The notes below the pieces were generated by a model. That model searched no databases. It was given only the letters and a program-made list of their open reading frames with translations, and was not told the DNA's origin. The position numbers were made by a program, and so were the translations under genes. A stretch of 29,587 nt of DNA from DSNY01 sp964539745 (GTDB lineage: Bacteria > Pseudomonadota > Gammaproteobacteria > Burkholderiales > Burkholderiaceae_F), in assembly GCA_964539745.1 (NCBI GenBank), contig CAZIJU010000038.1:1-29587 (forward strand), given 5' to 3'. Shown in pieces: positions 1-7,280 of this stretch. Every line of letters starts with the position of its first letter. Position 1 is the stretch's first letter.

Positions 1-238
1 CGACCATCTCGACGATCATCTCGACGAAGGCCTGGAAGCGGCCCGGCACGCCCGACGTGACGCGCCGCGCGACCGCGTACAGCGTCAGCAGCGTCAGCGT
101 CAGGCAGACGACCGAGAAAAACAGCGTGTCGAGGTTGATGACCGAGAAGTCGACGATGAACTTCTGCTTGTCGGTCGCGTTGTGCGTCAGGTGATGGACG
201 ATGTATTCGGTGGCGGTGGGTGCCTGGCTCGTGGCCAT
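1..238 (-). CDS. atpB: ATP synthase F0 subunit a, N-terminal part (cut by window edge)
   Basis: F0 subunit a is the membrane protein that forms the proton half-channels against the c-ring of F1F0 ATP synthase. Only the first 79 codons are present; the gene runs off the left edge. The start ATG (236-238) begins MATSQAPTATEYIVHHLTHN, followed by a short FIVDFSVINLDTLFF stretch and a first hydrophobic segment (about residues 40-58) leading to an ARR turn and GRFQAFVEM. This matches the start of proteobacterial AtpB, where TEYI-HHLT is a typical opening. It lies 15 bases downstream of atpI on the same strand, as in the usual atpIBEFHAGDC order, so it should be the second gene of the atp operon driven from the promoter near 690-719. 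The identification is firm; nothing can be said about the catalytic helices, which lie outside the window. Confidence 0.93.
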   Translation of the reverse strand, partial: MATSQAPTATEYIVHHLTHNATDKQKFIVDFSVINLDTLFFSVVCLTLTLLTLYAVARRVTSGVPGRFQAFVEMIVEMV

Positions 239-253
239 TTTTCGTCCCGTCGT

Positions 254-592
254 TCAGCGCCAGACAAAGGCGATCAGATAGCTTTTCAGAGCAGCGATGA
301 CCGCGACGATCAGCGCCAGCCAAACCACGTCCCGGTAGCTCCAGGCGATCAGCGCCAGAAGCGCGACCGTCGAACCCACCTTGACGAACTCGCCTACGAA
401 AAACGTGGCTGCGCTGGTCCCTTGCGGGCGCCGGCCGGCGATCGCCAGCCGCAGCGCGAACATCGCGTTCGGAACGAAACAAGCGGCCCCGCCCAGCAAT
501 GCCGAGATCGCGGCCGCGCTCCCCCCCAGAGGCCACGCCACCAGCGAAACGACCGCAGTCGCCAGTACCTGCAGGCCGACGATCCGGAACAT
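254..592 (-). CDS. atpI: ATP synthase assembly protein I (AtpI family)
   Basis: AtpI is a small membrane protein encoded first in many bacterial atp operons and implicated in c-ring assembly and ion uptake. The 112-residue product has four hydrophobic stretches (about 5-22, 27-47, 65-82 and 86-107), with a basic turn ALRLAIAGRR after the second, as expected for the family. The start ATG at 590-592 is preceded by GGAG nine bases away; no alternative ATG, GTG or TTG lies just upstream in frame. It is followed 15 bases later by atpB and preceded by parB, a common betaproteobacterial neighbourhood. Sequence conservation in AtpI is low, so the call rests on size, topology and position next to atpB. 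Confidence 0.88.
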   Translation of the reverse strand: MFRIVGLQVLATAVVSLVAWPLGGSAAAISALLGGAACFVPNAMFALRLAIAGRRPQGTSAATFFVGEFVKVGSTVALLALIAWSYRDVVWLALIVAVIAALKSYLIAFVWR

Positions 593-689
593 GCTCGTTC
601 GCTCCGAACGCTCGACGCTGTTGCCGTCGAACGCACCGGCTTCTGCGTCGCGCCGCCCTGCGTCGCTTCGTTTTCCGTAAAGCCGCGGG

Positions 690-719
690 ATTTTAAAGGG
701 GCCGGTCAGGCCCGGTCAA
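690..719 (-). promoter_or_regulatory. Putative sigma-70 promoter of the atp operon
   Basis: Reading the minus strand, TTGACC (714-719) is followed after 18 bases by TAAAAT (690-695), five of six matches to the -10 consensus. It lies in the parB-atpI gap and would give a leader of about 90 bases before atpI. The spacer contains GGGCC/GGCCC arms that could form a small hairpin. The assignment comes from sequence only. Confidence 0.5.
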
Positions 720-753
720 ATTGCGCGGGACTTCGATTCGCCCGGCGCGCTGT

Positions 754-1608
754 CTATTTCTTTAGGCGCTCGACGATGCCGTCGAGTTGGTCGAGCGAGG
801 AGAAGCGGATCTCGATCCTGCCCTTGCCCTTGCCATCGGCGTGCAGGCGAACCACCGCGCCGAGTACATCGGCGAGTTCCTCTTCGAGCCGCTCGATGTC
901 GCGGCTGCGCGACGCGGACTTCGCCGTCTTGCCCTTGCGTTCGCCCTGCTGCGCACGCGCGACCAGTGCTTCGGCCTCGCGCACGCTCAACCCCTTGACG
1001 ACGATCTGGTGCCCCAGCCGGACTTGAGTGGCCGCATCGACGGCGAGCAGCGCGCGCGCATGCCCCATGTCGAGCTGACCGCCCATCAGCATTTCCTGCA
1101 CCGGTGCGGCAAGGTTGAGCAGGCGCAGCAGGTTCGACGTCGCGCTGCGCGAGCGGCCGATCGCCTGCGCGGCCTGTTCGTGAGTGAAGTCGAACTCGCG
1201 GATCAACCGCTGCACGCCCTGGGCTTCTTCGAGCGGGTTCAGGTCCTCGCGTTGGATGTTCTCGATCAGCGCCATCGCGAGCGCCGCCTCGTCGGGCACG
1301 TCCTTGACGAGCACCGGCACTTCGTCGAGTCCGGCCATCTGAGCGGCGCGAAAGCGGCGCTCGCCGGCGATGATCTCGTACTGGTCGGCGCCGACCGGGC
1401 GCACGAGGATCGGCTGCATCACGCCCTGCGCCCGGATCGAGTCGGCGAGTTCGGCGAGCGCCTCGGCGTTCATCTTCGTGCGCGGCTGATATCGGCCCGC
1501 GCGCAGCTTCGCCAGCGGCAAACGGGTCGGCGCGCCGCTGGGCGCGGCCTCGGGCTCGCCGCCGAGCAGCGCGTCGAGGCCACGGCCCAGTCCGCGCACT
1601 TTCTTCAT
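754..1608 (-). CDS. parB: Chromosome partitioning protein ParB (Spo0J family)
   Basis: ParB is a CTP-dependent DNA clamp that loads at parS sites near the origin, spreads, and is moved by ParA during chromosome segregation. The 284-residue frame opens MKKVRGLGRGLDALLGG, a typical ParB N-terminus. It contains the CTP-binding core motifs GERRFRA (about 83-89) and ENIQREDLNP (about 116-125), then a helix-turn-helix region FTHEQAAQAIGRSRSATSNL (about 141-160). The C-terminus carries the usual dimerisation segment ending VERLKK. I chose the ATG at 1606-1608; two in-frame GTG codons directly precede it (1609-1614). parA ends 16 bases upstream, so the two are probably co-transcribed. Its likely binding sites are the parS pair at 5330-5372 in this window. 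Confidence 0.96.
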   Translation of the reverse strand: MKKVRGLGRGLDALLGGEPEAAPSGAPTRLPLAKLRAGRYQPRTKMNAEALAELADSIRAQGVMQPILVRPVGADQYEIIAGERRFRAAQMAGLDEVPVLVKDVPDEAALAMALIENIQREDLNPLEEAQGVQRLIREFDFTHEQAAQAIGRSRSATSNLLRLLNLAAPVQEMLMGGQLDMGHARALLAVDAATQVRLGHQIVVKGLSVREAEALVARAQQGERKGKTAKSASRSRDIERLEEELADVLGAVVRLHADGKGKGRIEIRFSSLDQLDGIVERLKK

Positions 1609-1630
1609 CACCACGTGTTCCCCGCGTCCG

Positions 1631-2401
1631 TCATAGCGTCTTCACGCGTTCGATCATCTCGGCGCCGAACGACAGGTACGCCTGCGCACCGCGCGAGCTG
1701 CGGTCGTAGGCCACACCCGGCAGGCCGTAGCTCGGCGCCTCGGCCAGCCGCACGTTGCGCGGGATGATCGTCCTGAACACCTTGTCGCCGAAGTGTCCCT
1801 CGAGCTGGTCCGACACCTGCTGCTGCAGCGTCATGCGCGGGTCGAACATCACGCGCAGCAGCCCGATGATTTTCAGATCGGGATTCAGGTTCGCGTGGAC
1901 GCGCTTGATCGTGTTGACCAGATCGGTCAGACCTTCGAGCGCGAAATATTCGCACTGCATCGGGATCACGACACCGTGCGCGGCGCACAGGCCGTTCAAG
2001 GTCAGTAGCGACAACGACGGCGGACAGTCGATCAGCACGAAGTCGTAGTCGTCGGCGACCGGCACGAGCGCGGTCTTCAGCCGCGTCTCGCGATCTTCCA
2101 GATCGACCAGTTCGACCTCCGCACCGGCCAGATCGCGGTTGGCGCCGAGCACGTCGTAGCCGCCGGCGTCGGACTTCGCGCGCGCCTGCGCGACGGTCGC
2201 CAGCCCGAGCAGCACTTGATAGACGGAGCGTGCGAGCGATCGCTTGTCGACCCCGCTGCCCATCGTCGCGTTGCCCTGCGGGTCGAGATCGATCAGCAGC
2301 ACGCGCTGCCCCTGCGCGGCCAGGCCCGCCGCCAAGTTGACGCTCGTCGTCGTCTTGCCGACGCCGCCTTTCTGGTTGGCGATGCAGAAGATGCGCGCCA
2401 C
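1631..2401 (-). CDS. parA: Chromosome partitioning ATPase ParA (Soj family)
   Basis: ParA is a nucleoid-binding ATPase that forms dynamic gradients pulling ParB-parS complexes apart. The 256-residue product starts at a GTG (2399-2401) as MARIFCIANQKGGVGKTTTS. This has the deviant Walker A motif KGGVGKTT with the signature lysine at residue 11. DLDPQGNATMG follows at 38-48, and the Walker B-like LIDCPPSLSLL lies near 128-138. Length and motifs are those of chromosomal Soj/ParA, without the N-terminal DNA-binding extension of plasmid type Ia ParA. It is followed by parB and preceded by the lysE remnant, rsmG and mnmG, the standard origin-proximal arrangement. Confidence 0.97.
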   Translation of the reverse strand: MARIFCIANQKGGVGKTTTSVNLAAGLAAQGQRVLLIDLDPQGNATMGSGVDKRSLARSVYQVLLGLATVAQARAKSDAGGYDVLGANRDLAGAEVELVDLEDRETRLKTALVPVADDYDFVLIDCPPSLSLLTLNGLCAAHGVVIPMQCEYFALEGLTDLVNTIKRVHANLNPDLKIIGLLRVMFDPRMTLQQQVSDQLEGHFGDKVFRTIIPRNVRLAEAPSYGLPGVAYDRSSRGAQAYLSFGAEMIERVKTL

Positions 2402-2478
2402 GGCTCACCCCGTCGCAAGGTCGCGATCGGCGGCGCGCTGCGGCACGCCGCATCGTGCGCGATGAGCCTGCGGCCTTC

Positions 2479-2679
2479 TCATTGCGCGAGCTTGATGCCA
2501 AAGCCGATGAGGAACACGCCCGCCGAGCGCTCGAGCCAGCGCGCGGCCTTGCGATGCGTTGGCGCCTCGACCGTCTGCGCGAAGGCGGCGAGCAGTGCGA
2601 ACGTTCCGCGCCCCGGCAACATCAGGATGACCACAACCGCAGCGACGAACGCCCAGTCATCGGCAATGCCCAGCATCAT
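2479..2679 (-). pseudogene. LysE-family exporter remnant with a large in-frame internal deletion
   Basis: This 66-codon frame sits where many Burkholderiales carry a full LysE/RhtB-type amino-acid exporter of about 200-210 residues between rsmG and parA. Its first half (MMLGIADDWAFVAAVVVILM then LPGRGTFALL) resembles the first transmembrane helix and LPGP-type turn of LysE proteins. Its last 25 residues (AARWLERSAGVFLIGFGIKL) resemble the last helix and end of the same family. The roughly 140 residues expected between are missing, yet the frame is intact. The start overlaps the rsmG stop as ATGA (2676-2679), so translation may still occur. Two helices cannot make the usual six-helix exporter, so it is probably non-functional or a decayed small membrane protein. 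The family link is by recognition, not alignment. Confidence 0.7.
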
Positions 2680-3347
2680 CGGGTTTCGAGAATGATCAAA
2701 TGCCGCTGACCGTCCAGCAGCGGGACGCGAAGTTTAACCGTGCGCTGCACGCGGACATCCGCCGGCAGCGCAGCGATCTCGGACTCGGGCACCGCACCCT
2801 TCATCGCGAACCACACACCGCCGGGCGCCTGCAGGTGGCGCGTGCGAGCGACGAGTTCGGACAGCGAGGCGAACGCGCGCGCGACGATGACATCGAAGCG
2901 CTCGGCGGGCTGCCACGTCTCGACGCGTCCGTGCACGATTTCAACGTTGGCGAGCCGCAGTTCCGCGCGCACCTGCTGCAGAAACGCGACCTTCTTCCTG
3001 ACCTTGTCGATCAGCCAGAAGCGCCAATGCGGGCGGGCGATCGCCAGCGGGATTCCGGGCAGACCGCCGCCGGCGCCCACGTCGAGCACGCGCAACGGCC
3101 GCGCACCGGCGAACGCGTCGGCCTGTGGGACGATCGCAAGCGAGTCGAGCAAATGCCGCGGGACGACGTCTTCGGGCCGATCGATCGCGGTGAGGTTGTG
3201 GACGGCGTTCCATTTGAGCAGCAGCGCCGCAAAACGCCCGAACTGCTCGGTCTGCGCGCGCGACAGCTCGACCGCGAGCTGCGCGGCGCCGGAGGCAACG
3301 GCCTGTGCGACCGCGTCGGCGTCACGCGGCGAGCTTGCCCGCGTCAC
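2676..3347 (-). CDS. rsmG: 16S rRNA (guanine-N7) methyltransferase RsmG
   Basis: RsmG (GidB) methylates N7 of G527 in 16S rRNA using S-adenosylmethionine; its loss in other bacteria gives low-level streptomycin resistance. The 223-residue product has LLKWNAVHNLTAI (about 43-55), the SAM-binding loop VLDVGAGGGLPGIPLAI (about 87-103), the KVRKKVAFL segment, and VIVARAFASLSEL followed by FAMKG near 180, all typical of RsmG. The best start is the GTG at 3345-3347, inside the last codons of mnmG, giving a 26-base overlap; no ATG lies near the N-terminus. It is co-directional with mnmG and overlaps the lysE remnant by 4 bases, so the three share a transcript. Confidence 0.95.
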   Translation of the reverse strand: MTRASSPRDADAVAQAVASGAAQLAVELSRAQTEQFGRFAALLLKWNAVHNLTAIDRPEDVVPRHLLDSLAIVPQADAFAGARPLRVLDVGAGGGLPGIPLAIARPHWRFWLIDKVRKKVAFLQQVRAELRLANVEIVHGRVETWQPAERFDVIVARAFASLSELVARTRHLQAPGGVWFAMKGAVPESEIAALPADVRVQRTVKLRVPLLDGQRHLIILETR

Positions 3348-5241
3348 GTTTGCCGAGCCGCTTCAGGTGAACGAGCAGCAGCGAGATCGCCGCCGGCGTG
3401 ACGCCGGAGATGCGCGCCGCCTGGCCGACCGTCTCCGGACGATGGGCTTTGAGCTTCTGACGGACCTCGATCGACAGTCCACGCACGGCGTCGTAGTCGA
3501 TCGTTGCGGGGATGCGCGTCGTTTCGCTCGATTCGTGCTTGGCGACTTCTTCTTCCTGGCGCGCGATGTAGCCGGCGTACTTAACGGCAATCTCCACCTG
3601 CTCGGCCACCTGTGGCTCGTCGACGCCGGGCCCGCCGAGCAGCTCGCCGTCGGTGCGGCGCAGCGTAACCAGATCAGTGTAGGTGACGCCGGGTCGCCGC
3701 AATAGGTCGGCGAGCGTGTACTCACGCTCGATCGCCTTTCCGAGGACCCTGATTGCTTCGGCCTCTTCAAGTATGCGAGGGTTTACCCACGTCGACTTCA
3801 AGCGCTCGATTTCGCGCCCGACGGCGTCGCGCTTGCGGCAGAACGCAGACCAGCGCGCATCATCGACGCAGCCGAGTGCGCGGCCGATTTCGGTCAGGCG
3901 CAGGTCGGCGTTGTCCTCGCGCAGACTGAGGCGATATTCGGCACGAGACGTGAACATCCGATATGGCTCGCTCACACCGGACGTGATCAGATCGTCGACC
4001 AGCACGCCGAGATAGGCTTGATCGCGGCGCGGGCACCACGATTCGCGCTGCTGAACCTTGAGCGCGGCATTGATGCCGGCCAGCAGCCCCTGCGCGGCGG
4101 CTTCTTCGTAGCCGGTCGTACCGTTGATTTGGCCGGCGAAGAACAGGCCCTCGATCGCCTTCGTTTCAAGCGACGACTTCAGCGCACGCGGATCGTAGTA
4201 GTCGTACTCGATCGCATAGCCCGGCCGCAGGATGTGCGCGTTTTCCAGCCCCTTCATTGAGCGCACGATCTGAAGCTGGACGTCGAACGGCAGCGACGTC
4301 GAGATACCGTTCGGATAGAACTCGTTGGTTGTCAGCCCTTCCGGTTCGAGAAAGATCTGGTGGCTCGGTTTGTCGGCGAACCGGTGGATCTTGTCTTCGA
4401 TCGACGGGCAATAGCGCGGTCCCACCCCTTCGATGACGCCGGCGTACAGCGGACTGCGATCCAGATTGGCGCGGATGATTTCGTGCGTGCGCGCGTTCGT
4501 ATGCGTGACCCAGCACGGGACCTGCCGCGGGTGCTGGTCGGCGCGGCCGAGGAACGAAAACACCGGAACCGGGTCGAGGTCGCCCGGCTGCTCCTCGCAC
4601 CGCGCAAAGTCGATCGTCCGTCCGTCGATCCGTGGTGGCGTGCCGGTCTTGAGCCGACCTTGCGGCAACTTGAGTTCTTTCAGGCGTGCAGCGAGCGAGA
4701 TCGCCGGCGGATCGCCTGCACGGCCTGCCGCATAGTGCTGCAACCCGATGTGGATCAAGCCGTTGAGGAACGTGCCCGCGGTCAGGACCACCGCGCGCGC
4801 GCGAAAGCGAATGCCGGACTGCGTGACCGCGCCGACCACCCGCTCGCCTTCGAGCAGCAGATCATCGACCGGCTGCTGGAACAGCCAGAGGTTGGGTTGG
4901 TTCTCGAGCCGGGTCCGGATCGCACGTTTGTACAGAAGCCGATCGGCCTGCGCCCGCGTCGCGCGCACCGCCGGCCCCTTGGACCGGTTGAGAATGCGAA
5001 ATTGAATCCCTGCCTCGTCGGTGGCGCTGGCCATCGCGCCGCCGAGGGCGTCGACCTCCTTGACCAAATGCCCCTTGCCGATGCCGCCGATCGAGGGGTT
5101 GCACGACATCTGGCCGAGCGTTTCGATGTTGTGCGTCAGAAGGAGCGTGCGGCACCCCATGCGGGCGGCGGCCAGGCAGGCTTCGGTTCCGGCGTGACCG
5201 CCACCGACGACGATCACGTCGAATTCGGTCGGATAGTCCAT
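3322..5241 (-). CDS. mnmG: tRNA uridine-5-carboxymethylaminomethyl modification enzyme MnmG (GidA)
   Basis: MnmG is the FAD-dependent partner of the GTPase MnmE; together they install the (carboxymethyl)aminomethyl group on U34 of certain tRNAs. The 639-residue product begins MDYPTEFDVIVVGGGHAGTE with the FAD-binding GGGHAG at 13-18. It carries the family motifs CNPSIGGIGKGHLVKE (about 47-62), RLKTGTPPR, YCPSIEDKIHRF, GLFFAGQINGTTGYEEAAAQG (the second FAD contact) and TSRAEYRLSLREDNAD. The C-terminus has the usual helical MnmE-binding domain. I chose the ATG at 5239-5241; the frame is open further upstream to 5364, but that part covers the promoter and a parS site and lacks family similarity. 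It heads the mnmG-rsmG-(lysE)-parA-parB block. Confidence 0.97.
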   Translation of the reverse strand: MDYPTEFDVIVVGGGHAGTEACLAAARMGCRTLLLTHNIETLGQMSCNPSIGGIGKGHLVKEVDALGGAMASATDEAGIQFRILNRSKGPAVRATRAQADRLLYKRAIRTRLENQPNLWLFQQPVDDLLLEGERVVGAVTQSGIRFRARAVVLTAGTFLNGLIHIGLQHYAAGRAGDPPAISLAARLKELKLPQGRLKTGTPPRIDGRTIDFARCEEQPGDLDPVPVFSFLGRADQHPRQVPCWVTHTNARTHEIIRANLDRSPLYAGVIEGVGPRYCPSIEDKIHRFADKPSHQIFLEPEGLTTNEFYPNGISTSLPFDVQLQIVRSMKGLENAHILRPGYAIEYDYYDPRALKSSLETKAIEGLFFAGQINGTTGYEEAAAQGLLAGINAALKVQQRESWCPRRDQAYLGVLVDDLITSGVSEPYRMFTSRAEYRLSLREDNADLRLTEIGRALGCVDDARWSAFCRKRDAVGREIERLKSTWVNPRILEEAEAIRVLGKAIEREYTLADLLRRPGVTYTDLVTLRRTDGELLGGPGVDEPQVAEQVEIAVKYAGYIARQEEEVAKHESSETTRIPATIDYDAVRGLSIEVRQKLKAHRPETVGQAARISGVTPAAISLLLVHLKRLGKRDAGKLAA

Positions 5242-5288
5242 GGCTGGAATCGTCGGGCGCAGTGAGCGAAACGGTACGAAGGGCGCGC

Positions 5289-5316
5289 AGTATACGTTTC
5301 CTATGCGTTGCGCAAA
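5289..5316 (-). promoter_or_regulatory. Putative sigma-70 promoter of mnmG
   Basis: On the minus strand a -10 hexamer TATACT (5289-5294) follows TTTGCG (5311-5316) after 16 bases, or TTGCGC (5310-5315) after 15. Transcription would begin near 5282, leaving about a 40-base leader. The nearer parS site begins 14 bases upstream of the -35, so ParB binding could affect this promoter; that is inference. Confidence 0.55.
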
Positions 5317-5329
5317 GGGCCGGCATCGC

Positions 5330-5345
5330 GGTTTCACGTGGAACA
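5330..5345 (-). promoter_or_regulatory. parS: parS-like ParB-binding site 1
   Basis: Read on the minus strand this is TGTTCCACGTGAAACC, 15 of 16 matches to the widely conserved bacterial parS TGTTNCACGTGAAACA. The CACGTG core is complete. It is the inverted partner of the site at 5357-5372, with core centres 27 bases apart, and lies 4 kb from parA and parB. Confidence 0.9.
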
Positions 5346-5356
5346 CCGTCGACCGA

Positions 5357-5372
5357 CGTTCCACGTGAAACA
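5357..5372 (+). promoter_or_regulatory. parS: parS-like ParB-binding site 2
   Basis: The plus strand reads CGTTCCACGTGAAACA, 15 of 16 matches to consensus parS. The 14-base core (5358-5371) is the exact reverse complement of the core at 5331-5344. The two sites therefore form a 41-base dyad that could also fold as a 14-bp hairpin with a 13-base loop. No other full parS match was seen in the window. Confidence 0.9.
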
Positions 5373-5422
5373 GGCGCGCCGAAGGTCCGGCCGGCCTGCA
5401 CGCCGGCGCCCCGCGTGAGGCG

Positions 5423-6895
5423 CTAGCGCCCGAACTGCGGCTGCAACAAGGTGCCGCGCACGCGGACGCTGATGGGCGCCTGGACTCGCTGGGCGCCGAG
5501 ATCGACGCGCAAGGCGCCGCTCAGCGTGAGGTCAGGCGCGACGCGAATCTCGCCACGAGTGGCCATGGCACCGGCGCGACCCCGGATGTCGGTAACTGTC
5601 AGGCCCGCGCGACTAAGAACGGCCGCTGCGTCGAGTTCGCTGAAGCGCGTGATGCCGCCGCCGGTGACGCCCGACGCGCCGCCTCGCGTCGCCGCATAGC
5701 CGAGATTGATGCCGTTCAGCGTGCCCCAACGCACTTGAAGCGGGCCGGCCGCGACGGTCTGGTCGATCGCCTGCGACAGCGTGTCGCCGCGGCCAGCGAC
5801 GAGCAGGCTGAGCACCGCAGTTCCGTGCATCGGCGCAGCAGACTGACCCTTCGGCCGTTCCTCGGTCGGCTTGCCGGCGAACTGCAGCAAGACCGACTCG
5901 AGGCCGAGGTTCGGCGCACGCGCCGTTCCCGTGACAACCCATTCGACGTCACGCGCTGCGACGACGAGACCCTGGACCACGCCGAATGCACCGCTGAGGC
6001 TGTAGGACTCGACTTCGATCAGATTCGGACGAACGCGGCCGTTCGCCACGACTTCGCTCCACCGCGCCGAAACTCCTGCCGGCAAAGCCCAGTTTGTCGC
6101 GTCGAGCTGGAAACGGACCGTCTCGCCCCAGTCATCGTCGGTGCCAAGGGAAACGGTGAGCCTCATTCCCCCTTCGCTGCCGATCTCGGCCAGCGTGACC
6201 GGCGCAAACCGCCCGTCCGCTCCGCGCCTTGCCAGCAATTCGTATCGAGCCGGCAGCAAGGGCATGTCCGCGAACTCGATCGACTCGAAGCGAATCGTCG
6301 AAACGGTCGGCGGAATCGCAGTACCCGCCGTGCCAAGCGACCGCAACAACGCGAGGGCTTGTTGAGCATCGAGCTTCAGCGGCGCGACCGCGGCCTCGCC
6401 CCAGATCCAGTTGCCGCCGCGCAGCGCGCGCCATGCATCGTTCCAGTTGAAGTGCAGCGAAACCTCCGGAAGCCGGTAGGCGCCGCCAACGTCGATGCGT
6501 TGGACGACCAGCCGCGGTGTCGGTGCGAAGCGGAACTCGGTTCCCTCGACCCGTACCTGCTGCCCGAACCCGCGCGTCAGGCGCGCCGCGATGCCCGCAG
6601 CCGAAACATCATCGCGAAGCGGCAGCAGTGCGAGGTACGCGTAATACGCGGCTGCACCGAGAATGCCGACGACGACGAGTCGCTTGAACCAGATGCCGAG
6701 CCAGTACCGATCGAAGACCAGCCGCCGGCGCGGAGCGTCGTCGTCTTCGTCGGCGCGCGCACGCACCTCCTGCAGGTCCAAGCGGTCCGGGACGTTGACC
6801 GTCGTGATCGCGAAGTCGGTCGCTCGTGTCGGCTCCCACACCTGCGCAGTGTCGACTGGACGCTTGCTTGACTGTGAGCGCACACTGGCTCCCAT
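5423..6895 (-). CDS. Membrane-anchored AsmA-like protein of unknown role
   Basis: The 490-residue product has a charged N-terminal cytoplasmic part (about 1-70, acidic ADEDDD near 48-53), one hydrophobic helix (about 72-91, VVVGILGAAAYYAYLALL), and a long beta-rich remainder expected in the periplasm. The C-terminal stretch (LSGALRVDLGAQRVQAPISV, then RGTLLQPQFGR) resembles the end of AsmA/DUF3971-type envelope proteins, which are thought to move lipids or assist outer-membrane assembly. That relationship is a pattern judgement and could be wrong. The start ATG (6893-6895) has AGGA nine bases upstream. It is co-directional with mnmG but separated from it by 181 bases holding parS and a promoter, so it is probably its own unit. 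There is no Cys-based lipobox and no catalytic motif. Confidence 0.6.
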   Translation of the reverse strand: MGASVRSQSSKRPVDTAQVWEPTRATDFAITTVNVPDRLDLQEVRARADEDDDAPRRRLVFDRYWLGIWFKRLVVVGILGAAAYYAYLALLPLRDDVSAAGIAARLTRGFGQQVRVEGTEFRFAPTPRLVVQRIDVGGAYRLPEVSLHFNWNDAWRALRGGNWIWGEAAVAPLKLDAQQALALLRSLGTAGTAIPPTVSTIRFESIEFADMPLLPARYELLARRGADGRFAPVTLAEIGSEGGMRLTVSLGTDDDWGETVRFQLDATNWALPAGVSARWSEVVANGRVRPNLIEVESYSLSGAFGVVQGLVVAARDVEWVVTGTARAPNLGLESVLLQFAGKPTEERPKGQSAAPMHGTAVLSLLVAGRGDTLSQAIDQTVAAGPLQVRWGTLNGINLGYAATRGGASGVTGGGITRFSELDAAAVLSRAGLTVTDIRGRAGAMATRGEIRVAPDLTLSGALRVDLGAQRVQAPISVRVRGTLLQPQFGR

Positions 6896-7280
6896 TTCTC
6901 AGATCCTGCCTCGCGCCTGCGCACCGGAGTCGACGGCGCGCATCGACTCGCGGGAGCCCTGATCGCCGGGCGCGCTGGGTCGGCGCATGCCCGGCCCCGC
7001 GATCGGACCGCGCTGCGACCCGTACCGCGACCGTCTCCGAACGGCAGTCATCATCGAGGCAGCGCCGCACGTCCGTCAATTCGCATCGCGCTTCATGCGC
7101 GCATTCGCGCGATGCGCACACCACGCCGCCGCCGATTTGGCGACGTCGTCGATCGACGCATCGATTTTATCGACGACATCCGCGCGCCTGCACTCGCAAA
7201 GGGCCGGGCCCCACGCTGCTATTTGAACGATCCCGGCGCGCTAGCATTCGTCCGCGATCACAAAACGGAGAACAACAGAG
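6896..7280 (+). other. Divergent intergenic region between the AsmA-like gene and the aldehyde dehydrogenase
   Basis: This 385-base gap must hold the start signals of two divergent genes. The aldehyde dehydrogenase has GGAG ten bases before its ATG. A perfect 9-bp inverted repeat GTCGTCGAT/ATCGACGAC (7145-7153 and 7169-7177) with a 15-base spacer, about 105 bases upstream of the ATG, is a possible regulator site. I see no gene, and no promoter with acceptable spacing. Confidence 0.5.

Noticed and set aside
1607..1622. CACGTG next to the parB start as a third parS
   Set aside because: Only the core matches; the flanking arms do not.
5242..5364. Longer mnmG with a start at 5364
   Set aside because: The extra residues are encoded by a parS site and promoter, while the ATG at 5241 gives the standard MnmG N-terminus.
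7223..7247. TTGAAC and TAGCAT as the aldehyde dehydrogenase promoter
   Set aside because: The spacer is only 13 bases.
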